From Sphagnum compactum (lineage: Eukaryota > Bryophyta > Sphagnopsida > Sphagnales), in the NCBI GenBank assembly GCA_965153455.1, contig OZ234493.1, positions 26,278,213 to 26,342,212 of the forward strand: a DNA stretch of 64,000 nucleotides, given 5' to 3'. Within the stretch, counting starts at the first letter, position 1, and every line of letters begins with the position of its first letter. The notes under the pieces were generated by a model, which was given only the letters and a program-made list of their open reading frames with translations, was not told the DNA's origin and made no database searches. Below are positions 51,500-62,569 of this stretch, in pieces. The position numbers and the translations under genes were made by a program.

Positions 51500-51740
51500 T
51501 CACAAATTTCAACCTCAAATAATAAAATGGATCTATTCTGTCACAAATTCCTTGTTACAAAAAAATTCAACTTTTTATAATTTTATTAAAATCCTCAAAT
51601 TATATAAGAAGTTCCAGTAGGTAGTCAAAAAGGATGCTTAAACTTATTTGCTTTTATATTTTCTCTATAGCCTGATTTAGCTAAATCGTCTTATGGATGA
51701 TTACCACTTCAGGTACATCACAAATTTATTTAAATTATGA
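51500..51740. repeat. Degenerate dispersed repeat, copy 2
   Basis: Contains AGTTCCAGTAGGTAGTCAAAA, GGATGCT, TCTATAGCC, then TCGTCTTATGGATGATTACC and ACTTCAG, matched in the same order about 345 bp downstream. Confidence 0.6.
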
Positions 51741-51879
51741 AGCTTTATTTGTTTTACATACATTCTGCTTGCCACATACCAAGTCTGCATCCTTTAACAT
51801 AATATCATAGCTATCAATTCTGTAGAAAGCCTAATCTTTTCTATATGGTAATCAGTGATTTTTTTCCCCTTGGCAATTT

Positions 51880-52076
51880 TGTGAAATGTTTTAAAAAATT
51901 GGTTTTCTAGTCACCAAATTTTGGAAAAAAAATTTCATTAAAAAATATCCCCAGATTCTATATTAAGTTCAGTAGGTAGACAAAAACATAACATCCTAGA
52001 AGGATGCTAAAAATTTCTTACTCAATTTTTTCTACAGCCAAATCATTGTCTTATGGATGATTGCCACTTCAGCTGC
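51880..52076. repeat. Degenerate dispersed repeat, copy 3
   Basis: Contains AGTTCAGTAGGTAGACAAAA, GGATGCT, TCTACAGCC, then TTGTCTTATGGATGATTGCC and ACTTCAG; a diverged direct repeat of copy 2. Confidence 0.6.
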
Positions 52077-52116
52077 AGCAAAAAATTGAGGAAAAAGAAA
52101 TATTGATGGCAATCGG

Positions 52117-52303
52117 TTGCCCCTTCATGTTTCATAGTATTGTGTGCATGCGATTTTTGGTGATGTTCAAATCTCCATTAGCAGTTTTTGCAGGATGGGT
52201 TCTCGACATTTGCCCCTTCATGTTTCATAGTATTGTGTGCATGCAATTTTTGGTGATGTTCAAATCTCCATTAGCAGTTTTTGCAGGATGGGTTCTCGAC
52301 ATT
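52117..52303 (+). repeat. Near-perfect 93-bp tandem duplication
   Basis: Two consecutive 93-bp units differ at about one position (GCATGCGATT versus GCATGCAATT). As 93 is a multiple of three, a plus-strand frame carries an exact-looking 31-residue duplication. The near identity shows that the duplication is recent. Confidence 0.9.
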
Positions 52304-52940
52304 TGTGTGCAACGCCAATTGGGTGTCTCAGATTGAAGCAGATAATGTTGATGACTTAGCAACAGTGTGGTAAGTATGACTGTGGAAAGCTGCAATTGCC
52401 CTGGCAGGTTTCCTCAATTCTTACATTGCTTCCAGATGTAATCTGTGAAGATGGAGCATTAGTTACTGCCTATAAGTATTCCTCATGTACTCATGAAAGC
52501 AATCAAACAACAAAGCTCTTTCTTTGTTGAATGGAGATCTTCATCAACCCAAAGTTTTTCCCCAAGTGGACAGGGAGTTCAAAATCTTGAGCCTTTCTTT
52601 CCATGGAATGCTAGTGTCAGGTATGTCATCTGGAACACTGACTTCTTTTTTCTCATGCTTTAGAGCAGATTTAACAGAGCATCAATCAAAGCATTTTACC
52701 AATATCAACTTATGGAAGAACAACTTGAGCCCATAAGCAGTGGAACACCACCTCTCAGATGTGAAAGTGCAGATTCAAATCTTGCATCACATAACCAATG
52801 AGGTTTTATGTACATGGTTCCAGACATTTCTGCTCCAGCAGCATCAAAGCATATTAAGTCCTTTGCCCTTATGGAGACAGCATATAATAAACACACCACA
52901 ATGTGCAACACTGCTGATATCAGCCCTTCATTGATGAAAA
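52287..52940 (+). pseudogene. Coding-like but broken sequence, unidentified
   Basis: Starting after TTTTTGCAG, a plus-strand frame reads DGFSTFVCNANWVSQIEADN and VDDLATVW before a GTAAGT-like donor. Downstream frames read LPDVICEDGALVTAYKYSSC and, from about 52,667, SIKAFYQYQLMEEQLEPISS with one internal stop later. The composition looks protein-coding, but the candidate splice phases do not join the pieces and stops intervene. It may be a gene remnant whose family I do not recognise. Confidence 0.3.
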
Positions 52941-53344
52941 TTGTACATGTTTAATAACCTCCAGCAATGAACTCAATCCAAACAATTCCAGGGAAGTGGA
53001 TGCCAAGCAATTCTTTAGCCTTCTTTAGCCTTCTGCTCTGATCACAACTGATAATAAACCAAAGAGAAAATGGAAGCAATTGTGGGGAACCTCAGCCTGC
53101 TGTTCTTTTTCAAAACCTTGGTCATGAAAGAGAGTTGTCTGTTGAAACCCCAAGTCATGGCTCTTCCTCAGTTACAAACAAGAGGCCCTGACTAAGAATT
53201 CACATGCCCTTTAAAATGGTCAAGTAAATGTCCTTGGAAATGAGTCCTCACAGTACACACTAGAGAGTTGTTTCGTTTGTGCATAACTCTACTGTTAAAT
53301 CCTTGCAAGCTTAGGACCAACCCACGACACATCTGGAAGGATGA

Positions 53345-55268
53345 TTAGGGGTCTCGAGATGTTTGCCAGTTATTGTTACTGCCAAATGTAGCCAATAGCT
53401 TCAACAAGTCTGTTACTGAAAACTCTTCACTAATGCTCCCTTGACGCCTTGGTTGTGAGCTCCCTACAGCATTTGTCCGTGTGTACTGATACTCATAGGC
53501 AGCACTCTTGGTTGTCCGAGACATGGCCAATACAGTTTCAAAGTCTGATTGCTCCAGCTTCCGTGGCAGCTGATTGTGCACAAAAAATTGAGTAATGTGA
53601 GCAGTCTGCTCAAGTGACCTATATAAATTCATGATCTAGCATAAAATAAGGTTTAGAAAATCACCTTTGCAGTAATGAACCCCTCAGGATGTAGTTTCTC
53701 CTCCTCCAAAAGATCACGAATGGGCAGATATGCAGCTTGCTTGCAAAGATCACTCAAATCAGAGCCACTGTAACCTTCGCATAGACTTGCAAGCCGGTCC
53801 ATATCCAGATTCTCAGCCACATCCTCACCCTTGAGAATGACCTTCAATATGCTAGCTCGCTGCTGCTTGTCAGGCATACCAACCTCAAAGGCTCGTGGCA
53901 GGCGCCGCAATATTGCTTCATCAAGCTCCCAGGGCCTATTCGTTGCAGCCAATACCATCACCCGTGCATCCTCTGTATTCAAAAAGGGAAGGTTTTTTTC
54001 CTATGTTATCTATCTTGCACAATCAGCTACATGTGTGCTTGATGTTGGAAGAATGAAGGAGAAAAAGAAGGAAAGAACTTACGGTCTGTGCTAAAACCAT
54101 CCCAGAGAGCCATAAACTCTGTCTTCATGTTGGTGAGTGCCTCATGCTCGGCTACCCTGCGTTGACCTAGAAAGCTGTCTACCTCATCAACAAAAATGAT
54201 TGCAGGTTGCAGCTTGTATGCAAGAGTGAAAACTGCAGTAACTGCAAATGAAAAAAACAATGTCACAAAAGTTATGGTTGTAACAAGATGCATCACAATA
54301 AGCTTTAAGTTCTTGATATTAAGCATATGGACAGCAAAGGAGATGCAACTGATTGAGCAGAAATGGAAGCCATACCCAATTTCTGTGCGTCACCAAACCA
54401 TTTGCTCATCAATGTTGAGGTCTTCACATTGATGAAGACTGCACTTGACTCCTTAGCTATGGCCTTGGCAAGCAATGTCTTTCCTGTTCCAGGAGGGCCG
54501 AACAGCAAAACACCCTTCTGTGGCCGCAGAAGCTTACCATGTGCAAAAAGGTCAGGCCGCTGCAAAGGCAGTATGATCAATTCCTTTAGATCTTGTTTGA
54601 TGGTGTCAAGGCCACCAACTGAGTCAAATGTAACATCAATGTCTTGAGGATTGATCACATCACATGCTATGACGTCCTGCACACACAGAAAAATTCAAAT
54701 CACATTCACTTAGTCCATCTGCTCTTTCTGCAGTTCTAATTTCAAATCATCGTCAAACCCTAATTCCACATTTACTAACTGCTCCTGTAGAGAAACCCCA
54801 AAAGAACAAAAATTGGTTCTCGCTTTTGTGTGAGAATAGCTGAATCTGCAAAAAGTTAGTTCATATAATCAAGCAAGAAATGGTCAACCTGGATCTTGCC
54901 CTAAACCGATGCGGATGGAATGGTGAATGCCTACCAACAAATGAGGGCGAGAAGCGTAATGTTTCTTGGCTTCAGTAAATTAGGGTTTTCTCTCAACACC
55001 GTCTCAATCGAAGAAATCCAGTGGGTGCCTTGGGTGGAAAGCAGCGCAACAACGCAAGCATAAGTACCTCATAAGTATTTGTCTGAACGAGAGGTCGCCC
55101 CAGGCGCTTAGCAATCTCCTTCTTGCGCTCCGCGGCCTTCTTCGACTGTGCAAAATTCGGGTCCAAATACTTGAATCCGACAACCAAAATAAGGCAACTG
55201 ATTGCAGCACTTACTGCATACAAAAAAATCTCTTGACCCACCGACGTTACCCTACTTCCTGCCCCCAT
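53345..55268 (-). CDS. Msp1/ATAD1-type membrane AAA-ATPase
   Basis: Five exons: 55,268-55,068, 54,676-54,376, 54,241-54,083, 53,972-53,665 and 53,569-53,345. Phases fit throughout and give 397 residues, the usual length. A transmembrane helix (about residues 13-32) is followed by the conserved KKEIAKRLGRPLVQTNTYED linker, then one AAA+ domain: Walker A GPPGTGKT (127-134), a KWFGDAQKLV pore-loop region, Walker B IIFVDE (182-187), sensor-1 Asn in LAATNRP, and arginine residues in AILRRLPRAFEV. The GYSGSDLSDLCKQAAYLPIR block is the AAA lid. Family role: anchored in the mitochondrial outer or peroxisomal membrane, it extracts mislocalised tail-anchored proteins. It matches plant proteins of the At4g27680/At5g53540 type. 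All catalytic motifs are intact. Confidence 0.95.
54980..54988 (-). promoter_or_regulatory. Telo-box in the first ATPase intron
   Basis: TTAGGGTTT on the plus strand, i.e. AAACCCTAA in the direction of the gene, located just downstream of exon 1. Confidence 0.4.
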
Positions 55269-55539
55269 CGAATCCCAAACCCCACCCCACAACCCACAAC
55301 CTCCCCGCCCCTTACTCTCTCTTCTCTCCCCTCTTCACCGTCCTGCCGGCACTCGAAAAAAGCTCAGAAATTCAAGCTCCAATTCTTAAGTCCTCCGAGC
55401 TGCCTCAACCAGCGTGTAGAACCTAAACCTCCCATTTGCAACCGCTGGAAATTTCCGCAGAATTCGGACACACCGTCCACCCCGGATGCAACAATCGCAA
55501 CTCCAGATTCGCAAATTTTGCTCCTCCGCCATCAAACTT

Positions 55540-55592
55540 TTAGGGTTTCGATTCGCACCTTTTCCTCCTCTGCGACCAGACTTTTAGGGTTT
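55540..55592 (-). promoter_or_regulatory. Two telo-boxes upstream of the ATPase gene
   Basis: AAACCCTAA in gene orientation occurs at 55,540-55,548 and 55,584-55,592. The two sit in a diverged direct repeat of about 44 bp (CTCC.C..C....A.ACTTTTAGGGTTTC). They lie 270-325 bp upstream of the ATG. Telo-boxes are common in promoters of plant housekeeping and growth-related genes; function here is inferred. Confidence 0.55.
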
Positions 55593-55603
55593 CTAGTTTC
55601 GAC

Positions 55604-55830
55604 CAGTGTTGGCCCGGTTGTTTAGAAAACTCCCGGTTATCATCTCGGTTATTATAACGTACCAGCCGGTTGCTGATTTTTTCGAAACCCGGTAAGTGTT
55701 CTACCCGCCTGGGACTGAGTTCTCAAATTTTAACAACCTACCCTGAGGATCTGACTATCGACCAGGGTAGGTCATCAATCTTAAAACACCAAACATGTTC
55801 ATATTGGAGGGCTATTTAACTAGCAAATAT
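55604..55830 (+). repeat. CAGTGTTGG-type repeat upstream of the ATPase gene
   Basis: It begins CAGTGTTGGCCCGGTTGTTT and carries CCGGTTATC, TCGGTTATT, CCGGTTGC and CCCGG motifs. The later part (ACCAGGGTAGGTCATCAATC, then ACACCAAACATGTT) is related to 24.04-24.10 kb. It starts 12 bp beyond the second telo-box, so it may mark the outer edge of the promoter. Confidence 0.5.
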
Positions 55831-55989
55831 TGGGGTTGGATATTAGGTTCAAGCTTGAATCAGAATATCAAATATTTTTATTCATTATGCAATATTTCAA
55901 ATATTTAAAATAAATATTTTAGTTAAATTACTAATTTAGTTAGTTTGTTGGGTTAGAGAAAAGAAAAGAGTTGCAACCGTCACAACCTA

Positions 55990-56600
55990 ACATTTGAAGC
56001 CAGTTTTTTTTCTCTCTTCAATTTTTTCAAATTTTTTTTTTTTTTTTTGCTTTTTCTTTTTCTATCTTTTGAAGTAAGTAAAGCATTTCTTTCCTTTCTT
56101 CGTTTTTTTTTTGTTTCTCAGGATATGGGCTTAAATTTTGAAGAAAGAAAAACAAAATCCTTTTAAATTTATTTTTCATTACTATTATTTTTATTTTTAT
56201 TTTTTACTCTTTATATTCTCTTTTCTTTTTTTAAATTTTTTTAAATAAAAAAGATGTGTTTTACTATATTTCCCTTTGTTTGTTTCATTTGTTTGCATTC
56301 TTTTTTCTATTATTTTTTTCTTGTTTTAATTTTTTCTATTTTTTTTCAATTTTTCTTCTAGTTTTTTAAATTTTTCGTATAATAAAAGCTTTTTTAATTT
56401 TTAATTTAGGTTTTTCTAGATGCAAGTTTGAAGTTTGAAAAAAGAAAACAAACCTCATTCTTTATCAAGTATGGTTTTTCTTCATTACTATAAGTTTTTT
56501 TCTCTTTTATTTCTTCTCTATTTATTTATTTTCATAATATGTTTATTTTCTTTTGTTTTATTGTATTTCCTTCGTTTATTTCATTTGTTGCTTCTTAGCG
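55990..56600. repeat. T-rich block with internal duplication
   Basis: Poly-T-dominated sequence. TATTTCC.TT.GTTT.TTTCATTTG at about 56,265 recurs at about 56,565, a tandem offset of about 300 bp. It is the inverted counterpart of the A-rich block at 27.5-27.8 kb. Confidence 0.6.
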
Positions 56601-56990
56601 TTCGATAGCTTCCCTTTTTGGAGACGATAGTCTCTAGAATCATCTCCAAGAATACCATTAAGATACATTTCTCCAAGTTGAAACTTATCTTGTACTCTTG
56701 GCATTTTTCGCAACATAATTGTAATTTGGCCAAATGGGCATCCAAATCACTAAAGATGGTGAAATCATCCAAAAACAACTTCATGAAATCATCCAAATAG
56801 TCTTTGAAAAAATTGTTCACCACTCAAACAAATGCTTCTGAAAATCATTTTATATCCATCCCCGGGGGCAATTTGGATTTGATGGTAGCCAAAGAAACCA
56901 TCCAAAAACAAATACACTTCGTGTACCACTACCTTGTCCAAAACTTCATCTATGAAGGGTGATGGATACAAGCTTGAACCAACATATCAC
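56581..56990 (-). pseudogene. Ty3/gypsy reverse-transcriptase remnant
   Basis: Minus-strand translation gives LYPSPFIDEVLDKVVVHEVY, then LFLDGFFGYHQIQIAPGDGY (RT motif 'FLDGFSGYHQIxIAPED'). After a frame break and deletion follow FKDYLDDFMKLFLDDFTIFS, with the catalytic (F/Y)LDD, and then LQLCCEKCQEYKISFNLEKC. The order is that of plant gypsy polymerases. Most of the palm between the two parts is missing, and the neighbouring gag, RNase H and integrase domains are not seen. Confidence 0.88.
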
Positions 56991-56999
56991 ATGTTGCAA

Positions 57000-59900
57000 A
57001 TATTTATCGTTAAAAATATTTATTCAAAGAATATGATTTAACCATGCACTACATTAAAATATGTGTATCATGATTATAATTGCAAAAGACATGACATTTA
57101 TGTGCACGAACTGGCATTTATGATTATGTCCATGTCCATGATTGGATGGTATTTAGACTACAAGTTTAAATCACCTACATGTGGCAAATGTGATTGTGAA
57201 CATAATCATGGATATAGTTATAAGTTGATCTTTTCAATGTAATGCCTTACTTGGTTTTAAAATGTTTTGAAGCCTATACATATTTTTACCCCATTGATAT
57301 AGTTTTTGAAATAATGTATTTACTTTTATTTGCTTTATATATTAAAACTAATATACTTGTGGGCAACACTAGTCATGACACCTATATCAAAATGGTAAAT
57401 TTCTTTGAGACTCAAATGAAACATATTATTCTATTTCAAGACAAATGGTGTTTTGAAATTTCAAGCAACCATAACTATGTCAAAATGGACTTAAATGGGA
57501 CATGCAACCCAATGCAACCCCAAAGATCCTTTCAATACCATATCAAAAACTTGATTTGAACATGATTTGTTCCTCCAAATTGAATTCTTAATGTGTCAAA
57601 CACTTATAGATAATTGGAAACATTTACCTAATACATTTTTGTCCTAATTTTCAAATGGTTGTAACTTGAAGCCATTGTATTTATTTTGGCAATATGACCC
57701 CATCACATTATACCTCACATTAAAAAATAAATCAACAAGCTAAAGATAATTTGAATTGAAGGAAATTTGATCATTCAAATTGTTTTTTAATCATTGATCA
57801 AGATTCCTTGAATTCTCAAAATGGGAGTTCAACTTGTATTTCTTGGGAATGCCTCTTTTTTATTCAAACGCACACATTCATTTTAGGTGAAAATGTGTTT
57901 GCATTCATTTCAAGTCTTGGCCCCTTGTTTGACCTGACCCCAATTTCATTTTGCCAAAACACTTTATTGCGCATCTCAAGAATTTGTAACACATTCAAGT
58001 TAAACTTGCGACAATAAAATTTCATTAAAAATAAAATACAATAGAAATAAAGCCTTTGGCAACATCCTTCCCCATATTCAAACATGCATTTGACCTCTAC
58101 TTTGCATGAGCCCTTATTCTAGTAAAGTTTGAAGCAATGAGCTTTCCTTATAACTAATTAAACAAAGAAACCACAAATGGCTAAGAGGGCATAAAGATTG
58201 CTAACACATGGGAAAATATTCTTTTAAATGTGTCAGCTAATAAACAAACTAAATAGTAAATTGACAAGATTAATAATATTTTGCAACATGCTTAGTACTA
58301 ATGAGCAAATCATAGGTTAGATTTCTAAGTCATTTTGTTTGTCTATTATAAAAAAGAAAACAAAAGAGGAATACACTACTTGCAATCTTGTCTTACCTTC
58401 AACGCCTTGTTTTAACATAACACACTAAACCCTATTATTTGACAATCGCATATACATTTCTTAAGAAGATACAAATTCTTACTAAAAATTAAACAAAAAA
58501 TTGAATTCCTCATTTAAGTAACTTTATAATTCACCATTTTGACCATGTTTCCAAAATGATTCTAGTACAAGTCATGTAACCACCACCTAGGGCACATGGT
58601 AGGGAAATATGTTAAACACCCTTTAACAAGCTCTATTTAGTATAAAAAATAGTTGACAGTGCTCAACCGTTTGCAAAGCTACCTAATTCTATTCTATTTT
58701 GACCTTATTTTTATGTTAACTTTTTTTTTAAATGTTATTGTTAAAAGCCCAAAATCTATGCTATAGGTTGGTTTGTTTAATGTCTTTTTAGAGGTGAGGG
58801 GTTTGAAATAATTATGAGACAATAATTTTTGGTTTTTTTTTTTTTTTTTGCAAAACATGCAAAACAAGTAGAACCATGAGATGCAATTCTACTCAAAACC
58901 ATGCCATGCATAAAGATATAAACGCAAAAATGCATTAGATAAAGCACATTAGGGGGTATTTAACATCTCACCATGGAAGATGAAAAATATTAAAATTTCT
59001 TGTTTACCTCTTTTAGTGGTTAGAAATTAATGTGCCTACTGTTTTATCCTTCTTCCCATCCTAGCTTAACAAGCAACAAAATCACATACGATTAATTGGT
59101 TTCAAACATATTTCTAATTTATTAGTGTTAGATAAACTAATTTACATGACATTATGCAAAGAAAAATTGGATCACATGTTCAACTCACACCCTAGGAAAA
59201 ACATGGCTATGTTAGAGAAGGAGAACATAACACCACAACATTTCATATTGGAGCATGAATGGTGACCTTCATTTATTAATATGAAAGGAGATCAATTCAA
59301 GATCCACTCTAGTTGTTTCCAACTTAAAGACATGTTCTTGAATGTAAAACCATATTCTAGTTTTATAATGTACATGAAGAACACCTTAACTAACATATAG
59401 AGTGAATAGGCTTTACGAAAATGTAATTGTGGGCACCTCCATGCACATTACATTTTCAAAAAGCTTCTTGTTGTTTTTTCCCATGATATTCAACAAGTAT
59501 CTAATCATCAAACGAAAAGTTATCATTTGCAACCAATTTTTGTAATTAAAAATGTGATTTACAATTAAAATATTGTTTTGCAAATTACTTTTCAATTGTA
59601 AATGATATTTTTAAATTACAAAAAATGATTGCAAATGACAATCTTTCTTCTAGTGAATAGATTTTTCATGGAAAAGAAAATTCTTAAAAAAACATGCAAT
59701 TTTCACCCCATGTAAGTCCTTGGGGGCAAGCTTTATGAAAATTAGGCCCAAGTTTGGCTTCACCTAGTATGACCTTTATTTGTGCAAAGCCCACCCCTTG
59801 GGTTTTACTTTACATTGAATGCATGAATTTTGCACGATAGGGTGATGGAGGTAATTGAGTCAATGATGGCAAGCAAATGAGTGCACTTTGGACAAAGATG

Positions 59901-60235
59901 TCAACAAAGGCATTAAAATTATATCCTTTGAATTGAAGGACATAAAGGCCATGTTCCCTCATTTAAATGAACAACCATTCAACATCAAAACCATCTTGTC
60001 TATTATTTTCTCTTCTCTTAAGCTAGATTCACACAAAGGTTAATAAGGATATTTTTATTTCATTTTATCTTCTTTTGATTTAGGGGCTAAATAAAGGTTT
60101 TTAGCATCCTTTTTTTTGGGATATCCCAAGGACAACCCACGGATGTCCTTAGGATTTAAAGGATAGCCTAACAATGGTGTCCTTGGTAAGGTTTAGTTTA
60201 GACATGGTTGTTTAGGTTTGGAGATGTTTCATTTA
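57000..60235. other. Intergenic region without supported genes
   Basis: AT-rich. A poly-T tract lies near 58.84 kb. Open frames of up to 105 codons (57,242-57,559, plus) have no recognised motif. Confidence 0.5.
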
Positions 60236-60239
60236 GGGT

Positions 60240-60960
60240 TGAGAAATGATGAAGATAGGCTTGAGGAATGATAAGGAAGATGAAAGGATAATGAACAATG
60301 ATAAGGATGATATGATGACATTTGGGGATGTTGGGAATTTTTTTAGGCCATGACAAGGGTATATTAAGAAGATGCCAAGGGACACGTGAAGGGGTGTTGA
60401 ACAACTTCAAGATGACATCCACGGACATTGGGTAACCTTGAGGAGATGGCAAGGGTGCTTGACAACATTGAGAAAATGCTAGTGGACATCTAAATTTGTT
60501 ATTATTATTATTATTTTCAAGCAAACAACAAGGGATGTTGGGGGATGTCAAGGAGTTGTCACTGGGTGTCGAGCAACGTCAAGAATGTGCCAAGGAAATG
60601 TTGGGGGTTGTTGGGTAGCGTTAGAAAAATGTCAAAGGATGTTGAAAAATTATATTATTTTTATGGTGACAATGGAAGGACATTGAAAAAATGCTGAAAA
60701 TACCTCGAGATATGTCGGGCAATGAAACATTAAGGAAAGTTTTTAAAAACTTCAAGGATGTCAAACAATGTCCAAAAAACTTTGTGGGATGTTAAGAAAA
60801 CTTCGGGAAATGATGAGGAGGGGGGGGGGGTCTAGAAAACATTGGGAAAATGTTGAACAACATAGGGAAAATGATAAGGGATGTCAAACAACATAAAAAA
60901 AACCCATTGCCCATAGCATTGGGAAACCACTAGACAATGTTGAAAAAATGTTGGAAGATG
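60240..60960. repeat. Degenerate minisatellite, unit roughly 35-45 bp
   Basis: Many successive variants of 'AAGATG.CAAGGGATGTTGGGCAAC.T.GAG' occur on the plus strand, for example GATGCCAAGGGACACG, GATGGCAAGGGTGCTTGACA, GATGTCAAGGAGTTGTC and GTGCCAAGGAAATGTTGGG. An ATT trinucleotide run (about 60,499-60,514) and a G run (about 60,822-60,831) interrupt it. Confidence 0.6.
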
Positions 60961-61149
60961 ACAAGAAAAGTCCAAACCAAAAAACTTTTGGTAAAAATGT
61001 AAAAAACATTTATAGTTGTCAAATATATCTTAACATCCTTGAGCTTTGCAACCTTGGATTAAAATGACTCAAATATAAAGAATAGACTAACCCTTTTATT
61101 GTTCACACAAAGGGGATAAATAAAGGGTTTATTCAACCCTATATTGAAA

Positions 61150-61700
61150 CATTTGCATTGGAGGGGTTTTCAAAACTACACCAAAATGTTTGGGCAACTT
61201 GCAAAAACTTAGGATTTATTTCATGTTGCCCAAAAAGATGTGCACTATGGAGAATTTGTGAAAAATATTTTTCAGGATGCTTGGAAAAATTCAATAGATT
61301 CGAAATTTTTATGTTGTTCAATAGTTTTGGGCATAATATTATATAAGTTGAAAATAATTTCATTTCTGCTCAAAAATTTGGGAGCTCGAAAGATTCTGAT
61401 GCTTGAAAAAATTCAAGTGAAAAATTCTCTAAAATGCTCCAAAATATTTTAGGCAACTTAAAAAAATTTAGACTGCTTGGTAGATTATAAATGTTGACTA
61501 AAATTTCATTTCTGCCCAAACATTTTGAGCCCTCTTGAAGAATCATGATGCTCTGGACAAAACATTTAGGCAATTTGGCAATTTGTATACTGCTCGATAA
61601 TGTTGGGCAAATTATAAAAGTTGAATTCTTTTTTGGTTGTTGCCCACCATTTTGGGTCCTCTTTCACATAAAACCGAATATGTTTGGCAATAACAATGTT
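61150..61700. repeat. Degenerate tandem repeat, unit about 125-150 bp
   Basis: Three to four units share 'GGCAA.TT..AAAA.TT...ACTGCT.G.TA', then 'AAA.GTTGA...ATTTCATTTCTGCCCAAA.ATTTTG.G.CCTC', visible near 61,190, 61,340, 61,490 and 61,620. Open frames on both strands follow from the repeat composition. Confidence 0.5.
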
Positions 61701-61739
61701 AGAAGCTCTCTTGAACATGTATTTTGAAGTTAATGGGTC

Positions 61740-62565
61740 AAATTATTTCCTTATTATGTTCTCTTTTGATCCCAGATCAAAAAAAAGTGAGGATATTTAT
61801 TCATGGGGTTAACATATTCTAACACATTTATCCCCTTTTAACCCTAATTCCATGTCATTAGCCAATCAATTTCTACTTCTTTCATGTGAATGGTATAAAA
61901 TTGCATGCAATTTGAATTGAATTCAAATATATTTATATTTATATTCACTTCACTTGGATTCAAATCTATATAATTAAAACAAATGTTTGTTTATTGTTTG
62001 TTTGTGTCATTCATATTTACCTATTTCAAACCTAATTATTAAAAACCTACTCATTCATATGCACATGAAAAGACACATGTTATGTGCCTTTTTATGTCTA
62101 CGTTATCTATGTTATGAAACCTTTGAATTTTTTTATTTTTTTTATGCGAGAAATTGAAACAACAATTAGATATGATCATGAGGAACTAAAACAAGTCAAT
62201 ATGATAATGAGAAACAATAAAACAACCAAAAATAAAAATTAGATATAAATTTAATAAACATCTAAAATCATCATGCATGCACATGGTGATGGCTTTCTCA
62301 CTTTCATATTGTAACACGTCTCTTGACTAGTTCAATTGGGAAAAAATGAAATGCAAATTGATGCAAAAAGTATTGAAAATATAATCATCATTTTCAATAT
62401 TTGTGATTATGGTATTGAATAAAAGACATTTTTCCATTCAAATTAAAACAAATTCCAAATTGAAATATATTATGATAAAATGAGACAATTAATGAAGCAC
62501 CTTCAAGATTTATTTGATCTAGAAGATTCAACTAATGATTTTTTCTAGTTATTCTTAATTTGCTT
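61740..62565. other. Intergenic AT-rich sequence
   Basis: No feature is supported. Confidence 0.5.
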
Positions 62566-62569
62566 TTAT

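Noticed and set aside
52061-52336. Protein with two 31-residue repeats
   Set aside because: The repeat follows from a DNA duplication of 93 bp, and the frame has no start context or homology.
60240-61700. CRISPR-like repeat array
   Set aside because: Units are degenerate and directly tandem without unique spacers, in a plant nuclear sequence.
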